Shown in pieces: positions 50,186 through 58,167 of a stretch of DNA of 64,000 nucleotides; the first letter of the stretch is position 1; each line of letters begins with the position of its first letter. The DNA lies in NCBI RefSeq assembly GCF_003112535.1, contig NZ_BEWA01000014.1, forward strand, positions 1 through 64,000. The letters run 5' to 3'. The translations under genes were made by a program, and so were the position numbers. The stretch is from Streptomyces rishiriensis. GTDB taxonomy: Bacteria > Actinomycetota > Actinomycetes > Streptomycetales > Streptomycetaceae. The notes under the pieces were generated by a model that was not told where the DNA came from, did no database searches, and saw only the letters and a list, made by a program, of their open reading frames with translations.

Positions 50186-53100
50186 GACTGTCCCCTCTTC
50201 GCGGGAGTCGCGTACGAGGTGCCGATCCACGCCTCGTCGATCCGCAGGCGCTGGTAACGGGTCGTGTCGGTGGAGGCGGCCCAGGTGGAGCCGACCTCGA
50301 GGCGCACGTAGCGGGCGTCGCCCGCGGTCAGGTCGATGCCCTGGATGCCGCGGCGGCTCGGCAGTTGACCGGTCTTCACCGGGCTGCCCCAGGTGGAGCC
50401 GTCGGCGCTCAGATACACCTTGTAGTCCTTGATCCGCGCCGACTGCTCGGTGTCCGAGCGGGCGTACGCGACGGAGTCCTCGCGCTGGTTGAGCCCGAGG
50501 TACTGGACCTTCTTCGAACTGCCGAGGTCGAAGGTGAGGTTCACCGGGAGGGTCTTGTCGCTGTCCCAGTAGGTGCGGTAGTCACCGTCACCGGCGGCCG
50601 AGCCCGGGTGACCGCTCGCCGAGGCGCTCGCGCTCACCTTGACGCCGGTGAGGATGCCCTGCCGGCCGGCCGTGGTGACCTTGAACACCGTGTCGTACGG
50701 GTCCCAGGCACCGAGGCCGGTGAGGGTGAGTACGCCTCCCGACTGCGACCACGAAACCGCCGCGCCCGTACGGAGGTTGGTGACCGACGCGACGCGGTAG
50801 CCGTTGTCGCGGACGCGCAGGGTGGTGGTGCTGGGCGGGGTCAGGACGTGGATGTACTGGCGGTCGGGGTCGGTCTTGCTGATCGTGGTCACGCCGTGGG
50901 CGCCGTCGTTCCAGAAGCCCGGCTTGAGCCCGCCGTACAGGTAGCCGCCGCCCTCCGTGCCGTGCAGGGACTCCCAGATGGGGTCGAGATAGGAGTTCGC
51001 GAAGTTGTTGAAGTCGGCCTGGTTGGCCGGGAACTTGCCGTTGACCTGGGCGGTCTCGGCCATCAGCGCCTTGACGGACGAGCCGACGTTGGTGACGAGA
51101 CGGCCGAGGGTGAGCATCTTGTCGACCGACGGGTCGGTGCCGCCGTACCACCAGGGGCCGGTGGAGGGCAGCTTGAAGTCGGCCTCGGTGAGGCGGGGTT
51201 GGGCGGTGTAGACGGCCTGCGGGTAGTCGTAGCCCGGGGTCATGCCCGTCTTCTGCTCATTGCTGATCATGTCCATGATTGGCGTGTCTTCGTTGTTGTT
51301 GCTGAGCGTGTAGTTCGGGCGCTTCTCGTAGATCTGCCGGTAGAGGTCGTGGTTCTCCCAGTAGGCGTTGTCGTTGTCGATCCAGAAGCCGCCGAGGTCG
51401 GGGTAGCGGTTCATGACCTCGAGGAAGTTGTCGTAACTGAACTGTCCGAAGCCGTCGTTGGCGGTCAGGTCGACGTTCTTGCCCTTGTAGGCGGAGTAGG
51501 CGGCCGAGTCGAGCCACTCGTGGCCGCCCTCGTCGTGCCACTGGGGGTCGTTGGTCATGTAGAGGATGACCTTCAGCCCCTTGGCCTTCGCGGCGGTGAT
51601 CAGTTCGCCGAGGAAGTCCCGTTTGGTGGAGCAGGAGCCGGGGATCTTCGACGGCCAGGCACGGGCGTAGCCGAGGCGGCTGTGGAAAGAGGCGAGGACG
51701 AGGTACTGGGTGTGCAGCTTCTGGGCCTCCTTCACCCAGTAGTCGGCGTTCCAGCCGCCGTTGGTGACGTCGTCCTCCCAGGCGGTGCAGCTGGTGTGGG
51801 CGGGCGTGGTGCGCAGGCCCCAGTGCAGGAACAGGCCGCCCACCGAGGCGCGGAGGAAGTCCTGGCGGGGGTTCTCCAGATCCAGCGGCGTGACCGCCGT
51901 ACCGCAGTCCCGGCCTCCCGAGACCCGCAGGGCGCCGCCGGACGTGGTGTGGCTGTCCGTCAGGCAGCCGCCCGTCACGTCCTGGAAGCCCACGTCGAAC
52001 GGGGAACCGCCGCCCTTCTGCGCGGTGAACCGGATGAGCCTGACGCCGTCCGCCGCGTTCGCGAGGAACGCCGGGCGGCCGTCGTCCGCGGCGAACTTCA
52101 CCGAACTGTCGGTGAAGCGGATGTCGTCGGCGTTGTGGAGGTACCAGCCGTAGGCCGGCCGGGTCCCGATGGCCTTGGGGTTGTAGTCGTTCGGGTCGTT
52201 GCCCGGCAGACCGGTGGACATGGTGCCGTTGCCGCCCGGGACCGTGATGTCGACGTGGTCGAAGGTCACGCCCTTGATGCGGTGGCCGGTCTCGCCCCAC
52301 AGGGTCGGGCTGAAGGACGGGCTGCTGCCGGTGGCCGTGATGGTGTCGTACGTGATGTCGCTGATCGATCCGACGCCGGGGCCGTTGCCGCACCGCTTTC
52401 GGGTGCCGATCTTCAGCATGATCGGCGAGTGGACGTTCGTCATCGTGATGTCGCGGTAGTGGACGTCGGAGATCTTCGCGCCGTCCATCGACACCATGCC
52501 GAGGCCCGATTTGTCGGCGCCGTCGATGCGGATGTTCTCGAACCGGTAGTCCGAGAAGTCGCCGCAGGTTTCCGAGCCGAACATGAGGGCGTTGCAGCAA
52601 CGGGCGGACAGGAAACTGTCGTTGACGCGGACGTGGCCGTTCGGGAGCTTGGCGCCGAGGGCGTAGTCGCTCTTGAAGACCAGAGCGTCGTCGTTGGCCC
52701 GGATGTTCGCGTTCGTCACCGTGACGTTCGTCGTGGAGATGATGTTCCAGCCGTCGCGGTCGCTCGCGGTGTCGATGGTCAGATGATCCGACGTCACGTT
52801 CTTGCAGCCGTTGACGAGCGCCGCGAAGTGGCCGCCGCGGCGGAGGGTGAGGCCGTCGCCGATCGTGAGCCCGTCGCACCGGGTCAGGGAGATGATCTTG
52901 TCGGCCTCGCCGGACTTCGGGTTGCCGGTGACCAGGTTGCCCATGCCGTCGATGACGCCCTGACCGACGAAGCCGATGTCGGTCAGCCCGTCCCCGTGGA
53001 TCATCGCGTCGCGGAAGTGGCTGTGCCCGTAGTCCTGGTAGGCGTCGTACGGATTGGACTCGGCCTTGTCGTAGGTGTCGGCGCTGGAGGCCTGGAGGGT

Positions 53101-53418
53101 GGCGCCCTTGTCGAGACTGAGCGTCACATGACTTCTCATGTGGATGGTGTTCTTCGACTTGTAGTCGCCGGGCGGGAAATGGACGACTCCGCCGCCCGCC
53201 GCCGAACTCGCCGCGGTGATCGCCTTGTTGACGGCGAGCGTGTCGTTGGCGGAACCGTCTCCCTTGGCGCCGTAGTCGCGTACGTCGAAGACGGCGGCGG
53301 CTCGGGACGGGTCCTGCGGGGCGGCAGGGGCCGCCGGGTGGCTGAGACCGAGGAGGACGGCGACGACGAAGAGGACGATCGCCGCCGCTCGGGAGCGTGG
53401 GGCTGTGGGGGATTTCAA
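50182..53418 (-). CDS. Secreted GH28-like / GH29-like fusion with C-terminal CBM32-type domain
   Basis: A 1078-residue secreted protein. After the signal peptide, residues ~40-500 form a right-handed beta-helix (DVRDYGAKGDGSANDTLAVN; NDDALVFKSD; MLKIGTRKRCGNGP) of GH28 polygalacturonase type; the usual GHG motif is replaced by CNA (SARCCNALMFGSE), so activity may differ. Residues ~520-900 are GH29 alpha-L-fucosidase-like (GGLFLHWGLRTTPA, LASFHSRLGYARAWPS, and GGFWIDNDNAYW with the candidate nucleophile). The last ~130 residues are an F5/8-type (CBM32) domain with FDLGSSKKVQYLG. Start TTG 53418 after GAGGTG. Together it would target a fucosylated, pectin-like polymer. It overlaps the next gene by four bases. 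Confidence 0.85.
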   Translation of the reverse strand: MKSPTAPRSRAAAIVLFVVAVLLGLSHPAAPAAPQDPSRAAAVFDVRDYGAKGDGSANDTLAVNKAITAASSAAGGGVVHFPPGDYKSKNTIHMRSHVTLSLDKGATLQASSADTYDKAESNPYDAYQDYGHSHFRDAMIHGDGLTDIGFVGQGVIDGMGNLVTGNPKSGEADKIISLTRCDGLTIGDGLTLRRGGHFAALVNGCKNVTSDHLTIDTASDRDGWNIISTTNVTVTNANIRANDDALVFKSDYALGAKLPNGHVRVNDSFLSARCCNALMFGSETCGDFSDYRFENIRIDGADKSGLGMVSMDGAKISDVHYRDITMTNVHSPIMLKIGTRKRCGNGPGVGSISDITYDTITATGSSPSFSPTLWGETGHRIKGVTFDHVDITVPGGNGTMSTGLPGNDPNDYNPKAIGTRPAYGWYLHNADDIRFTDSSVKFAADDGRPAFLANAADGVRLIRFTAQKGGGSPFDVGFQDVTGGCLTDSHTTSGGALRVSGGRDCGTAVTPLDLENPRQDFLRASVGGLFLHWGLRTTPAHTSCTAWEDDVTNGGWNADYWVKEAQKLHTQYLVLASFHSRLGYARAWPSKIPGSCSTKRDFLGELITAAKAKGLKVILYMTNDPQWHDEGGHEWLDSAAYSAYKGKNVDLTANDGFGQFSYDNFLEVMNRYPDLGGFWIDNDNAYWENHDLYRQIYEKRPNYTLSNNNEDTPIMDMISNEQKTGMTPGYDYPQAVYTAQPRLTEADFKLPSTGPWWYGGTDPSVDKMLTLGRLVTNVGSSVKALMAETAQVNGKFPANQADFNNFANSYLDPIWESLHGTEGGGYLYGGLKPGFWNDGAHGVTTISKTDPDRQYIHVLTPPSTTTLRVRDNGYRVASVTNLRTGAAVSWSQSGGVLTLTGLGAWDPYDTVFKVTTAGRQGILTGVKVSASASASGHPGSAAGDGDYRTYWDSDKTLPVNLTFDLGSSKKVQYLGLNQREDSVAYARSDTEQSARIKDYKVYLSADGSTWGSPVKTGQLPSRRGIQGIDLTAGDARYVRLEVGSTWAASTDTTRYQRLRIDEAWIGTSYATPAKRGQS

Positions 53419-53430
53419 GGTGACGGCACC

Positions 53431-54219
53431 TCAGGTCAGTTGGTATCCGCGGAGGTTGCTGAGCAGGAGGTAGGTGTCCTGCAGGGAGCCCGAGGTGTCG
53501 CCGAGGGATCGGTAGATGCCCCACTTGGGGCGCACCCGGTCGGCGAGGAAGGTGTCGACCCCGGTCTTCGACGCGTCGACGACGGTCGAGCCGCCGCTCC
53601 TGAGGATCCAGCGGACCGATCCGGCCGAGCCGTTGCCGATCTTGATCTGGAAGTCGACGTCGGTCCATCTGTCGTGCAGCGGGTCCAGGTCGGTGCGGCC
53701 GACGAGGATGTCGTCGACGGCGAGCTTCAGCTCGATGGTCTGCTTGCCGTTCACCCGCCGCAGCGACTGCACGACGATCGGGGAGGTGCCGTTGCCGGGC
53801 TGCTTCATCTGCATGATGTGGGTGAAGGTCGTGGTCGCCTTCAGCGAGCCGGGGATGTACATCGAGTAGGCGACCCGCCAGGTCTGGCCCGAAGTCCATT
53901 TCAGGTAGTCGCCGCCGCTGCCGTTGCGCAGTCCGGTGACCTCCTGGCGCTGGCGGTCGGTCGAGGTGTCCCGGTCGACCGTGTGCATGTTGAAGCGCCA
54001 GTTGTTCCCGGTGGCGAAGATGTGCGGCCCGCCCGACGGGTGGGAGTTCGCACGGTCGTCCTCGACGGTCTCGAAGGCGCCGAGGCCGTCGCGGCTCGCC
54101 GACGGCGCCCATTTCTGCTGCCAGGACGCGGCGTGCGCGGTGCCGGGCAGGCCGGCGACCGTGGTCGCCGCGGCGCCGCCGAGCGCCGCGCCGAGCAGGG
54201 TCCTGCGGGATGTGCTCAT
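53431..54219 (-). CDS. Tat-exported jelly-roll polysaccharide lyase-like protein
   Basis: A 262-residue protein with a Tat signal (STSRRTLLGAALGGAAATTV, cleavage near TAHA). The mature part resembles heparin-lyase-I/alginate-lyase-type concanavalin-fold enzymes: WRVAYSMYIPGSLKATTTFT, HIMQMKQPGNGTSPIVVQSL, TIELKLAVDDILVGR, and RVRPKWGIYRSLGDTSGSLQ. Families of this fold bind or cleave acidic polysaccharides; I cannot name the exact PL family. It lies 12 bases upstream of the GH28-GH29 gene and shares its operon, which suggests an acidic plant or algal polymer as substrate. GAGGTGAG precedes the ATG. Confidence 0.7.
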   Translation of the reverse strand: MSTSRRTLLGAALGGAAATTVAGLPGTAHAASWQQKWAPSASRDGLGAFETVEDDRANSHPSGGPHIFATGNNWRFNMHTVDRDTSTDRQRQEVTGLRNGSGGDYLKWTSGQTWRVAYSMYIPGSLKATTTFTHIMQMKQPGNGTSPIVVQSLRRVNGKQTIELKLAVDDILVGRTDLDPLHDRWTDVDFQIKIGNGSAGSVRWILRSGGSTVVDASKTGVDTFLADRVRPKWGIYRSLGDTSGSLQDTYLLLSNLRGYQLT

Positions 54220-54314
54220 GGCTGACTCACCTCGTTCTGCGGGGGGTGCCGCGCTCCCGGCGGGTGGACGGCCGGCGGGGGCACGGGTGGGACGAGCGGT
54301 GGGGGCGCAGGGGG

Positions 54315-54355
54315 ATGCGCGATCGGGGCGTGCGGGGTATGCGCGATCGGGGCGT
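54315..54355 (-). repeat. 24-base direct repeat in the GH105-lyase intergenic region
   Basis: ATGCGCGATCGGGGCGT occurs at 54315-54331 and again at 54339-54355, offset by 24 bases. It lies between the GH105 and lyase genes and may be a leader or regulator repeat. Function unknown. Confidence 0.6.
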
Positions 54356-54386
54356 AGGGGGAAGCCGTGGGAACCCGGCCGCCAGG

Positions 54387-55595
54387 TCATCCGCGCCCGG
54401 GCTGCCGTACCGTCCTGAGCTGCTCGTTCATGATCAGGAAGGCCCCGAGGCCGTGGAAGTCGTTGGTGGCGCGGGGGCGTGCGACGTAGAAGTCGTAGTC
54501 GCCGACGTTGGTGCCGACGGAGACGTCGGTGAGGACGGTGCGGCCGTCGGCGTCCAGCGAGATCCGGGCGAGGACGCCCTCGTAGCCGCGCCGCGCGACG
54601 GACTGGTAGTGCGCGTCGATGTATCCCTGCTGGGCGCCGCGCGAGAGGGCGTAGGCGAACATGCTGGAGCAGGACGTCTCGGTCCAGTCGTCGCTGCGGG
54701 CGCCCTTGTCGATCACCTGGAACCATCGCCCGCTCGCCGGGTCCTGGTAGCGCTCCAGGGCGGCGGCCAGCCGGCCGAGGACGCCGAGGAGTCCGGGACG
54801 GCGGACGTGCCGTGCGGGGAGCGCGTCGAGCACGTCGACGATCGCCATCGCGTACCAGCCGACCGCCCGGCACCAGGACTCGGGGGCGAGCCCGGTCGCC
54901 GGATCGGCCCAGCCCGCGGTCTTCGACTCGTCGAAGGCGTGCCGCAACAGCCCGCTCGGCTGCTGCAGATGACGTCCGTACACGGCGAGTTGTCCGGCCG
55001 CCTCGTCGTTCGCGTAGGCCGAGTCGCCGAACTCCCTGCCGTACTCGACCAGGAAGGGGTTCACCATGTAGACGCCGTCCGACCAGAGCTGGTGGTCGCG
55101 GCTGCCGGTGTCCGCGTGCCAGAAGCCGCCGTCGGAGGTGCGCGGGTAACTGCTCAGCCGGTCGCGGATCTTCCGGGCCGCCTTGCGGTAGCGGTCCTGG
55201 CCCGTCTCGTGGTGCAAGATCACCAGCAGCCGGCCGGCCTGCATGCTGTCGAGGCTGTTGAACTTCTGGTCGATGGTTCCGTCGTCGTGCACGAAGCGGT
55301 CGACATAGCTCTTGATGTACGACAGGTAGCGCGGCTCGTGGGTGCGCCGGTAGGTGAGGTACTGGCCGTAGAGATACAGGCCGACGGGGTACGACCAGCC
55401 GCCGATGGCGCTCGGCGTGAACCGGGCCGTGGTCGAGTCGACCATGGCCACGGACCAGTCGGTGGCGGCGGCCGCGCGGGAGGCCGACAGAGGGCGCGGG
55501 TGGTGCCGGACGGTCGGCGGGGCCGCGGCCGAGACCGTCAGCAGCCCCGCGGCGACGAGTGCTCCCATCGCGGGGAGGGCCCGGAGACATCTCAT
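54387..55595 (-). CDS. Secreted GH105/GH88 unsaturated glycuronyl hydrolase
   Basis: A 402-residue secreted alpha6/alpha6-barrel enzyme. Signal peptide at 1-~25 (LPAMGALVAAGLLTVSAAAP). Family features: GGWSYPVGLYLYGQYLTYRR, KFNSLDSMQAGRLLV, GGFWHAD, LWSDGVYMVNPFL, ESWCRAVGWYAMAIVDVL and ETSCSSMFAYALSRG. GH105 and GH88 enzymes hydrate the unsaturated uronic acid left at the non-reducing end by polysaccharide lyases, which fits the adjacent lyase-like gene. GGGGGCGGGACAGGC precedes the ATG. First gene of the five-gene polysaccharide operon; 167 bases separate it from the lyase gene. Confidence 0.86.
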   Translation of the reverse strand: MRCLRALPAMGALVAAGLLTVSAAAPPTVRHHPRPLSASRAAAATDWSVAMVDSTTARFTPSAIGGWSYPVGLYLYGQYLTYRRTHEPRYLSYIKSYVDRFVHDDGTIDQKFNSLDSMQAGRLLVILHHETGQDRYRKAARKIRDRLSSYPRTSDGGFWHADTGSRDHQLWSDGVYMVNPFLVEYGREFGDSAYANDEAAGQLAVYGRHLQQPSGLLRHAFDESKTAGWADPATGLAPESWCRAVGWYAMAIVDVLDALPARHVRRPGLLGVLGRLAAALERYQDPASGRWFQVIDKGARSDDWTETSCSSMFAYALSRGAQQGYIDAHYQSVARRGYEGVLARISLDADGRTVLTDVSVGTNVGDYDFYVARPRATNDFHGLGAFLIMNEQLRTVRQPGRG

Positions 55596-55939
55596 GCCTG
55601 TCCCGCCCCCGGGGCTTCTGAGGCTCTGTCCTCCGATGTTTCCCGAACGCTCCGTTCCGATTGGCGGGTTCCTAAGGACTGCTCGCTCATGAGGCGTGCT
55701 CGCTTTCCGGGACTGTGGGCGCGCGGAGTGCAGGGAGTACCCCGGGCGGGCGCCGAACGTTCACATCCATGCATCAGGTTCATGCAGAGGGTTGGTGGCG
55801 TGGAACAGAGTCCCGGCCGAACCCGACCGGGTCAATGGTCCGGACCGATAAGGTCGGATCCATTTCCCGCCAAACTCCAATTGACGCAAGGGGCTTGACG
55901 ACGCCGGAGGGGTGGGGCCACTTTGTGTGGCACCCCGTA
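55596..55939. other. Divergent promoter region of the polysaccharide operon and the chitosanase gene
   Basis: About 345 bases. It holds GAACGTTC (55755-55762), TGCAT-N7-ATGCA (55770-55786), and GACC-N5-GGTC (about 55846-55858), all candidate operator sites, and a TTGACG at about 55893 that may be the chitosanase -35. No open frame here looks real. Assignment of these sites to either operon is inference. Confidence 0.5.
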
Positions 55940-55952
55940 AGGAAACTTTCCT
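55940..55952 (+). promoter_or_regulatory. CsnR-type chitosanase operator
   Basis: AGGAAACTTTCCT is a perfect 6-1-6 palindrome, 20 bases before the chitosanase start. It matches the operator described for the ROK-family repressor CsnR upstream of Streptomyces chitosanase genes (known consensus AGGAAA-N-TTTCCT). Chitosan oligomers would be the inducer by analogy. Confidence 0.85.
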
Positions 55953-55971
55953 AACAGAAGGGTCTCCCACC

Positions 55972-56691
55972 GTGCGCTCTCGAACACTGACCCTCACCGC
56001 GGCTGTCGGCGCAGCGCTGCTCGCCGGCGCCGCCCTCCCGGCGAACGCGTCCGGTCTCGCCGTCGGCTCCGGCCGGGACGCCGCTGGTCCCGCCTCGGCG
56101 CAGGAGGGCTCGGTCAGCGCGGCCGACCTGCTCGCCAAGGTGACGTCCTGCTCGCAGATATCGAGCGGCAAGTACAAGACCGACGACGAGACCTCGGCCA
56201 CCGTCCCGGTGTGCGGCAAGAACGGCGCGGTCTTCTGGAAGGCGGACATGGACGTCGACTGCGACGGGCAGCGGACGTCCAAGTGCAACGAGAACACCGA
56301 CCCCTGGTACCAGGACGACACGGCGTTCCACCAGTCGGACGGCAAGCCGCTGCGCGCCGACACCCTGCCCTACGTCGTCGTGCCCAGTTCCAGCTCTCTC
56401 TGGAACTACGGGTCCGCCGGCATCAAGGGCGGCGGGGTCGTCGCCGTCATCTACCAGAACAAGGTGGAGTACGCGGTCGTCGGCGACACCGGGCCCACGA
56501 AGATCATCGGCGAGGCCTCGTACGCGACGGCCAAGGCGCTCGGCATCGATCCCGACCCGGAGAACGGCGGCGCCGACTCCGGCGTCACCTACATCCTCTT
56601 CAAGAACTCCAAGGCGTCCCCCATCGAGAGCCACAGCGCGGCGGTGAGCCTCGGCGACCAACTGGCCCGGACGTTCATCCGCAACAACTAG
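55972..56691 (+). CDS. Secreted GH75 chitosanase
   Basis: A 239-residue secreted enzyme. Signal peptide (SRTLTLTAAVGAALLAGAAL, cleavage near ANA), linker, then a GH75 domain: KVTSCSQISSGKYKTDDETS, FWKADMDVDCDGQRTSKCNE (with the Asp residues of the catalytic centre), PYVVVPSSSSLWNYG, and VVGDTGPTKIIGEASYATAK. GH75 enzymes cleave chitosan. GTG start; a CsnR-type operator directly upstream supports the assignment. Convergent with arsC; a hairpin lies between. Confidence 0.92.
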   Translation: MRSRTLTLTAAVGAALLAGAALPANASGLAVGSGRDAAGPASAQEGSVSAADLLAKVTSCSQISSGKYKTDDETSATVPVCGKNGAVFWKADMDVDCDGQRTSKCNENTDPWYQDDTAFHQSDGKPLRADTLPYVVVPSSSSLWNYGSAGIKGGGVVAVIYQNKVEYAVVGDTGPTKIIGEASYATAKALGIDPDPENGGADSGVTYILFKNSKASPIESHSAAVSLGDQLARTFIRNN

Positions 56692-56701
56692 GACGCGCCG
56701 G

Positions 56702-56742
56702 GCCGAGAGGCGTGTCAGAGGCCGCCCCGCCCGTCTCTCGGC
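56702..56742. terminator. Hairpin between convergent chitosanase and arsC genes
   Basis: GCCGAGAG (56702-56709) pairs with CTCTCGGC (56735-56742). The 25-base loop has limited internal pairing, so efficiency is uncertain; position favours a shared terminator. Confidence 0.5.
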
Positions 56743-56796
56743 TCAGGCGTTCCGCGGGCCTGATCCGGGCTCCCGCCCCAGGCCCGGACGCCCGGG

Positions 56797-57228
56797 TCAC
56801 ACCTCCCGGGCCACGCCTCGGGCGGCGTCGATCTCGGCGATCAGCGCCTCGACGCGGGCCCTGATCGCGTCCCGGATGGGGCGGACGGCCTCGACGCCCT
56901 GGCCCGCCGGGTCCTCCAGGGCCCAGTCGAGGTACTTCCTGCCGGGGAAGACGGGACAGGCGTCGCCGCAGCCCATGGTGATGACGTAGTCGGACGCCTG
57001 GACGGCCTCGGGGGTGAGGATCTTCGGCCGGGCGTCGGCGATGTCGACGCCGACCTCCCTCATGGCCTCGACGGCGGAGGGGTTGACCCGGTCGCCCGGC
57101 AGGGACCCGGCGGAGCGCACCTCGACCCGGTCGCCCGCGAGCCGGCCGAGGAACCCGGCGGCCATCTGCGAGCGGCCGGCGTTGTGGACGCAGACGAACA
57201 GCACGGAGGCGAGCGGGCTGGAGGGCAT
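56797..57228 (-). CDS. arsC: Arsenate reductase (low-molecular-weight phosphatase type)
   Basis: A 143-residue ArsC of the LMW-phosphatase family: catalytic loop VCVHNAGRSQMAAGF (Cys13), VRSAGSLPGDRVNP, and GCGDACPVFPGRKYLDW with two further Cys. Reduces arsenate to arsenite using thioredoxin or mycothiol/mycoredoxin. AAGGAAGCACCC precedes the ATG. Follows the YnfA-like and arsR genes on the same strand. Confidence 0.92.
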   Translation of the reverse strand: MPSSPLASVLFVCVHNAGRSQMAAGFLGRLAGDRVEVRSAGSLPGDRVNPSAVEAMREVGVDIADARPKILTPEAVQASDYVITMGCGDACPVFPGRKYLDWALEDPAGQGVEAVRPIRDAIRARVEALIAEIDAARGVAREV

Positions 57229-57304
57229 GGGTGCTTCCTTCGCATCGGTGGGCGTACGGGGCCCGACAGAGGTCCGCGACTCCCGGAGAGCGGACGCCAG
57301 GGCG

Positions 57305-57640
57305 TCAGCGACTGCGGGGCGCGTACATGATGACAGCCATGCCGGCGAGGCAGATCAGCGCACCGATCACGTCCCAGCGGTCCGGGCGGTACCCGTCGGC
57401 GATCACGCCCCAGGCGATCGACCCCGCCACGAAGATCCCGCCGTAGGCGGCGAGGACGCGTCCGAAGGCGTCGTCGGACTGCAGCGTGGCGACGGCGCCG
57501 TAGAGGCCCAGGGCGATCACGCCGGCGCCGATCCACGCCCATCCCTTGTGCTCACGGATGCCCTGCCACATCAGCCAGGCCCCGCCGATCTCGAACAGGG
57601 CGGCGACGACGAACAAGGCGAGGGAACGCGCGACGGTCAT
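57305..57640 (-). CDS. ynfA: YnfA-family small membrane protein
   Basis: A 111-residue four-helix protein of the YnfA/UPF0060 family (SLALFVVAALFEIGGAWLMW, GVIALGLYGAVATLQ, RVLAAYGGIFVAGSIAWG, WDVIGALICLAGMAVIMYAP). YnfA resembles small multidrug-resistance transporters. Between arsR and arsC, it is probably part of the arsenic operon, but direct arsenic transport is not shown. Confidence 0.9.
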   Translation of the reverse strand: MTVARSLALFVVAALFEIGGAWLMWQGIREHKGWAWIGAGVIALGLYGAVATLQSDDAFGRVLAAYGGIFVAGSIAWGVIADGYRPDRWDVIGALICLAGMAVIMYAPRSR

Positions 57641-57672
57641 GGTCGCCGAGGCTACCGGCGCAGCCGTGAGGC

Positions 57673-58050
57673 TCACACGACGGAGGAGGCATTCGTCAGC
57701 AGCCTGCCCATGGCGGCCGGCACCGACGGCTCGACCCGGTAGTACACCCAGGTGCCGCGCCGCTCGGACGCGAGCAGCCCGGCCTCCCTGAGTTTCTTCA
57801 GGTGATGGGAGACGGTCGGCTGGGAGACCCCGACGTCGGGGATGTCGCACACGCAGGCCTCGCCGCCCTCGTGGGAGGCCACCGCCGAGAACAGCCGCAG
57901 TCGCACGGGATCACCGAGCGCCTTGAACATCCGCGCGGCCGCCTCCGCCTCCTCCGCCGTGAACGGGCGCTCGGTCAGCGGCGGGCAGCACGGCGCGACG
58001 CTCCCGTCGGAGGCCGGATCGAGCAGCGGCAGCACCTTCGTGTTCGGCAT
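57673..58050 (-). CDS. arsR: ArsR-type arsenic-responsive repressor
   Basis: A 125-residue winged-helix repressor: ARMFKALGDPVRLRLFSAVA, metal-site strand GGEACVCDIPDVGVSQPTVS and HHLKKLREAGLLASERRGTW. The Cys-x-Cys pair (CVCD) is the classic arsenite sensor; extra Cys residues occur at PCCPP near the N-terminus. The ATG at 58050 is close to GCGGGA; an in-frame GTG lies 18 bases upstream. Divergent from the flavoprotein gene, with a palindrome between. Confidence 0.9.
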   Translation of the reverse strand: MPNTKVLPLLDPASDGSVAPCCPPLTERPFTAEEAEAAARMFKALGDPVRLRLFSAVASHEGGEACVCDIPDVGVSQPTVSHHLKKLREAGLLASERRGTWVYYRVEPSVPAAMGRLLTNASSVV

Positions 58051-58087
58051 TCCCGCATGGTGGCACACGGTTTCGACGAATGTCTAT

Positions 58088-58103
58088 ATTGACAGCCATC
58101 GAT
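58088..58103. promoter_or_regulatory. Candidate ArsR operator
   Basis: ATTGA-N6-TCGAT (one mismatch from perfect symmetry) lies in the divergent arsR/flavoprotein promoter region, in an otherwise AT-enriched stretch. The half-site resembles actinobacterial ArsR sites. Confidence 0.6.
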
Positions 58104-58167
58104 ACAAGGCACATGCTGGCGGCCAGGAGATCGACAGACGTCGAAACAGGAAGCGAAGGGGAATCCC

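Noticed and set aside
50365..54225. 1286-codon plus-strand open frame
   Set aside because: Antisense shadow of the GH28-GH29 and lyase genes; no domain features.
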